Part shown: piece by piece, positions 45,101 to 64,000 of the stretch | Layout: every line of letters begins with the position of its first letter | How positions within the stretch are numbered: position 1 is the first letter of the stretch | Source: Pseudomonas oryzihabitans | GTDB lineage: Bacteria; Pseudomonadota; Gammaproteobacteria; Pseudomonadales; Pseudomonadaceae | Length of the DNA stretch: 64,000 bases | Reading direction: 5' to 3' | Assembly: GCF_006384975.1 (NCBI RefSeq) | Contig: NZ_CP021645.1 | Location: 772,001-836,000, forward strand | Program-made: the position numbers and the translations under genes | The notes under the pieces: generated by a model | What the model was told of the DNA's origin: nothing | The model's input: only the letters and a program-made list of their open reading frames with translations | Databases searched by the model: none

Positions 45101-48100
45101 GGTTCACCTGCCTGTATCCGCTGGTGCTGGGCGCCGAATCCACGCCGGCCGCTACCCTGGCGCGGGTGCGGCGGACCCTCGCCGAGGTGCCCGAGCGCGG
45201 CCTGGGCTACGGCCTGCTGCGCTACCTCGGCGGTGCCGCCCTGGCCGATACCCGGGATGGCCTGACCTTCAACTACCTGGGCCGTTTCGAACGCCCGTCG
45301 ATAGATGGCTTCCCGCTGCGGGAGCTGGAGCTGCGCAGCAGTCGCGACCCCGAGGGATCTCTGGCCAGCGCCCTGGTGCTGGACGCCCAGCTGCGTGACG
45401 GCCAGTTGCGGCTGGACTGGCGCTACAGTGCCGCGCGTTTCGCGGCGACCGCCATCGAAGAGCTGCACCAGGGGTTCGTCACCGCCTTGGACGACCTGCT
45501 CGACGGCGCCGGCGACCAGGCGGACCACGAAGCCGTGCTGCCCCTGGCGCCCATGCAGGAAGGCATTCTCATGCACAGCCTGCTGGAGCCGGGCAGTGGC
45601 ATCTACCTGATGCAGGACCGCTACGAATTGCGCCAGCCGCTGGCGGCCGAAGCCTTCTGTCAGGCCTGGGAAGCCGTGGTGGCGCGGCATCCGGCGCTGC
45701 GTACCGGCTTCCAGGAGTTGGACGGCGAATGGTGCCAGGTGGTGCATCGCCAGGTGCCGTCGCCGGTCAGCCTGCTGGACTTCAGCGACCGGCCGCGGGA
45801 GGAGGGCGTGGCCGCGTTGGAGGCGCTGCTGGCCGAGGAGCGCCGCATGGGCTTCGATTTCGCCCGGCCACCGCTGCTGCGCCTGCGCCTGGTGACCTTC
45901 GGCCCGAACGACTACCAGCTGGTGCAAACCCACCACCATGTGCTGATCGACGCCTGGTGCCGGGGCCTGATGCTGGGTGAATTCTTCGCCCGCTATCGCG
46001 CGGCCGTCGCCGGGACTGAGCTGGCCTTGCCACCCGCCCGGCCTTATGCCGACTTCCTCGCCTGGCTGGCGGCCCAGGATGCCACGGCGGGCCGCGCCTG
46101 GTGGCGCGCCGAGCTGGCTGGGGTGGAGGCGGCGACGCCGCTGCCCTATCGGCGCCAAGGCCTGGCCTCGGGCGAGATGCGCGACGAAGCCGTGGCCCTG
46201 TCGGCAGAGGCGACCCGCGCCCTGGCCGCCCAGGCGCGGCGTCACCAACTGACCGCCAATACCTTCGTCCAGGCGGCCTGGGCGCTGCTGCTCATGCGCC
46301 ACAGCGGCCAGGACGAGGTGGTCTTCGGCGTCACCGTCGCCGGCCGGCCGCCGGAGCTGGACGGCATCGAGGAGGCCCTCGGCCTGTTCATCAACACCCT
46401 GCCGTTACGCGTCGCGCGGCCGACCGCCGAGGTCCCGGCGCTGGAATTGCTGCAGCGGTTGCAGGCGCGCAACGTGGAGTTGCGCCAGCACGAGCACCTG
46501 CCGTTGGCCGAATTGCAGCGGCTGGCCTCGGTACCGGCCGGTGAGCCGCTGTTCGAATCGCTATTCGTCTTCGAGAACGTGCCCCTGGGCGGCGCGGTGG
46601 AGGAGGCCGTGCGCGAGTTCGGCATCACCCCGCTGGCCAACCGCACCCACACCAACTATCCGCTTACGGTGGTGCTGCTGCCGGGTAGCGAACTGCGCCT
46701 GCAATTCACCTTCGACTGCGGGCTGTTCGCCGCCGCCGACATGCGCACCCTGTTGGGCCAGTTCGAGCGCCTGCTGCTGGCGCTGATCGAGGCGCCGGAG
46801 CGCTCCCTGGAACAGCTGGAACCCCTGGCACCGGACGAACGCGAACGCCTGCTCGGCTGGGGCCGCGGCGCGGCTCAGCCGCACTGGTATCAGTTGCCCT
46901 GGATCGAGCGCTTCGAAGCCCATGCCGCCGACCATCCACAGCGCACCGTGGCGCGCTGCGGCGAGGCCAGCCTGAGCTATGGCGAGCTGGACCACCAGGC
47001 GGGCCGGCTGGGCCGTGCCCTGGTGGCTGAAGGTATCGGCCCGGATCAGGTCGTGGCGCTCTGGGCGCCGCGGGGCTTGGCATTGCTGACCCTCATGGTC
47101 GGAGCCTTCAAGGCCGGCGCGGGCTACCTGGCGCTGGACGAACGACATCCCCCGGCGCGTAGCGCCCGGCTGCTGGACGGCAGCGCCGCGCCGGTGCTGG
47201 TGGTACCCCAGGCCGAGCGTGAGCGGGCCGCGGCGATACTGGCGCTGACCCGGAGACCGCCACGGCTGCTGATCCTCGAAGAACTCCTGGCCGGGCAGCC
47301 CGAGGGCGGCCCTGGCGTGCGCAGCCGGCCCGACCAACTGGCCTACGTGATCTTCACCTCCGGCTCCACCGGCGAGCCCAAGGGGGTGATGGTCACCCAG
47401 CAGGGCATGCTCAACAACCAGCTGAGCAAGCTGCCCTTTCTGCAACTGGGCGAGGACGACGTTATCGCCCAGACGGCCGCCACCGGCTTCGATGTCTCGG
47501 TCTGGCAGTTCCTCACCGCGCCGCTGTTCGGTGGCCGCGTGGAGATCGTCGCCGAAGCCGAGGTGCAGGACCCGGCGCTGTTGCTGGCGCGCGTCGCCGC
47601 CAGCGGGGTCAGCGTCCTGGAATGCGTGCCGACGGTGATCGCCGCGCTGCTGGAGTTGCCGCCGCAGGCCTTGCCGGCGCTGCGCTGGCTGCTGCCCACC
47701 GGCGAGGCGCTGGCGCCGGACCTCGCGGCACGCTGGCTGCAGCGCTACCCCGGCATCCCGCTGGTGAATGCCTACGGCCCGGCCGAGTGTGCCGATGACG
47801 TGGCCTTGCAGCTGCTGCGCGCGCCCCAGGCGGACATCCCCATCGGCAAGCCCACCGACAACACCCGGCTGTTCGTGCTCGATGCGCGGCTGCGCCTGGT
47901 GCCCCGCGGCGGGGTGGGTGAGCTGTACATCGGCGGTGCCGGCGTCGGGCGCGGTTACGTGGGCCGAGCGGGCCTGACCGCCGAACGCTTCGTGCCTAGT
48001 CCCTTCGCCACCGGAGAGCGTCTCTATCGCAGTGGCGACCTGGTGCGCTGGAACGCCCGTGGCGAACTGGAATACGTCGGCCGGACCGACTTCCAGATCA

Positions 48101-48704
48101 AGTTGCGCGGCCAGCGCCTGGAGCCGGGCGAGATCGAGGCCCTGCTGCGAGCGCAGCCGGGCGTGCGTGACGCCGCGGTCGCCGCCCAGCCCACGCCCCA
48201 GGGGCCGCAACTGGTGGCCTACCTGGAGCCCCAGGGCAGCGAGCGGCCTGGCCTTGCCGCGTTGCGCGAGGCCCTGGCGCAGCGCCTGCCGCTGTTCATG
48301 GTACCGACCCAGGCGCTCTGGCTGGAGCGGCTGCCGCGCAATGCCAACGGCAAGCTCGACCGCCGGGCACTACCGGTACCGGAGCTGGATGCCGCACCGG
48401 GGCAGCCGCCGCAGAACGACACCGAACGGCAGCTGGCCGCCTTGTGGCAGGACCTGCTGCAAGTGGCGGAGGTGGGCCGCGATGCCGACTTCTTCGCCCT
48501 GGGCGGCCACTCGCTGCTGGCCACCCGCCTGTTGTCGCGCATCCACGAACGGCTCGGCGTGCGCGTACCCCTTGCCGCAGCCTTTACCGCCACCACCGTG
48601 GCGGCCCAAGCCGAACTCATCGACACCCTGCGCGAGCAGACCCTGGACGACGATCGCCTGGACGCGCTGGACGCGTTGCTGGACGAGCTGGAGGAGACCC
48701 CTTG

Positions 48705-48705
<1 letters not shown>
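39166..48705 (+). CDS. NRPS 1: FAAL-T-C-A(Asp)-T-E-C-A(Dab)-T, siderophore assembly
   Basis: A 3179-residue synthetase. Residues 1 to about 575 are a fatty acyl-AMP ligase closely resembling the PvdL N-terminus (LQYTSGSTSAPKGVMVSHANL), then a carrier (S618). C domain 1 (HHIIADGW, His805) joins the acyl chain to module 1. A1 (to K1594) gives specificity residues D-L-T-K-V-G-H-V-G-K, nine of ten matching the known Asp code. Carrier S1647 is followed by a full epimerase (HHLAVDGVSWR at 1828, EGHGRE, TLGWFT, FNYLGR). C domain 2 is the D-to-L type (LAPMQEGILMH; HHVLIDAW). A2 (to K3063) reads D-V-W-E-L-T-A-D-D-K, the 2,4-diaminobutyrate code; carrier S3116. No thioesterase. Product so far: fatty acyl-D-Asp-L-Dab. 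Start follows AGGTGAAG. Confidence 0.93.

Positions 48706-64000
<15,295 letters not shown>

Overview
The window is high-GC gammaproteobacterial DNA and reads throughout as Pseudomonas. Gene content (tauABCD, AtsK-type dioxygenase, OsmC-YcaO fusion, PvdA, PvdL-like starter, FecI/PvdS-like sigma factor) and gene lengths fit that genus. The combination suggests a P. oryzihabitans-like lineage rather than P. aeruginosa, but the species is inference. No tRNA, rRNA, CRISPR array, transposase or phage gene was seen.

Layout. 1-2.9 kb: 5' part of glycogen synthase (minus), an MscS channel (minus) and an orphan response regulator (plus). 3.1-9.3 kb: organosulfur scavenging, with tauABCD on plus facing a minus-strand set of AtsK-like dioxygenase, a relic binding-protein ORF and an SfnB/DszC-like flavoprotein. 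The tauA leader can fold into mutually exclusive hairpins, one of which covers the ribosome binding site. 9.6-16.0 kb: desaturase, SolA-like amine oxidase, ion channel, Fsr-like exporter, OhrR-type repressor, small unknown protein, MFS transporter. 16.2-25.9 kb: chemoreceptor, two diguanylate cyclases, glycerate kinase, secreted unknown protein, OsmC-YcaO protein, YhiN-type flavoprotein.

26-35.2 kb: an eight-gene minus-strand operon (fused amino-acid ABC transporter, PhyH dioxygenase, binding protein, class II aldolase, flavin monooxygenase, Rid protein, DUF1028, ArgE-like deacylase) with a divergent LysR regulator. It looks like uptake and dismantling of an unidentified amino compound. Two palindromic repeat elements bracket the monooxygenase gene.

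35.3-64 kb: an iron-regulated siderophore locus that runs off the right edge. Order: ECF sigma factor, PvdE-like ABC exporter, ornithine N5-monooxygenase, then two giant NRPSs. NRPS1 is FAAL-T-C-A-T-E-C-A-T; NRPS2 is C-A-T-E-C-A-T-C-A-T-C-A-T-E and continues beyond the window. Specificity residues read by hand predict fatty acyl-D-Asp-L-Dab-D-Ser-L-(OH)Orn-L-Ser-D-(OH)Orn. From memory this is the composition and order of the marinobactin head group, so this is probably an amphiphilic lipopeptide siderophore rather than a pyoverdine. No Asp beta-hydroxylase, hydroxamate acyltransferase, TonB receptor or thioesterase lies inside the window. In NRPS2 the Ser and (OH)Orn segments each occur twice as near-identical DNA blocks, indicating recent bimodule duplication or gene conversion.
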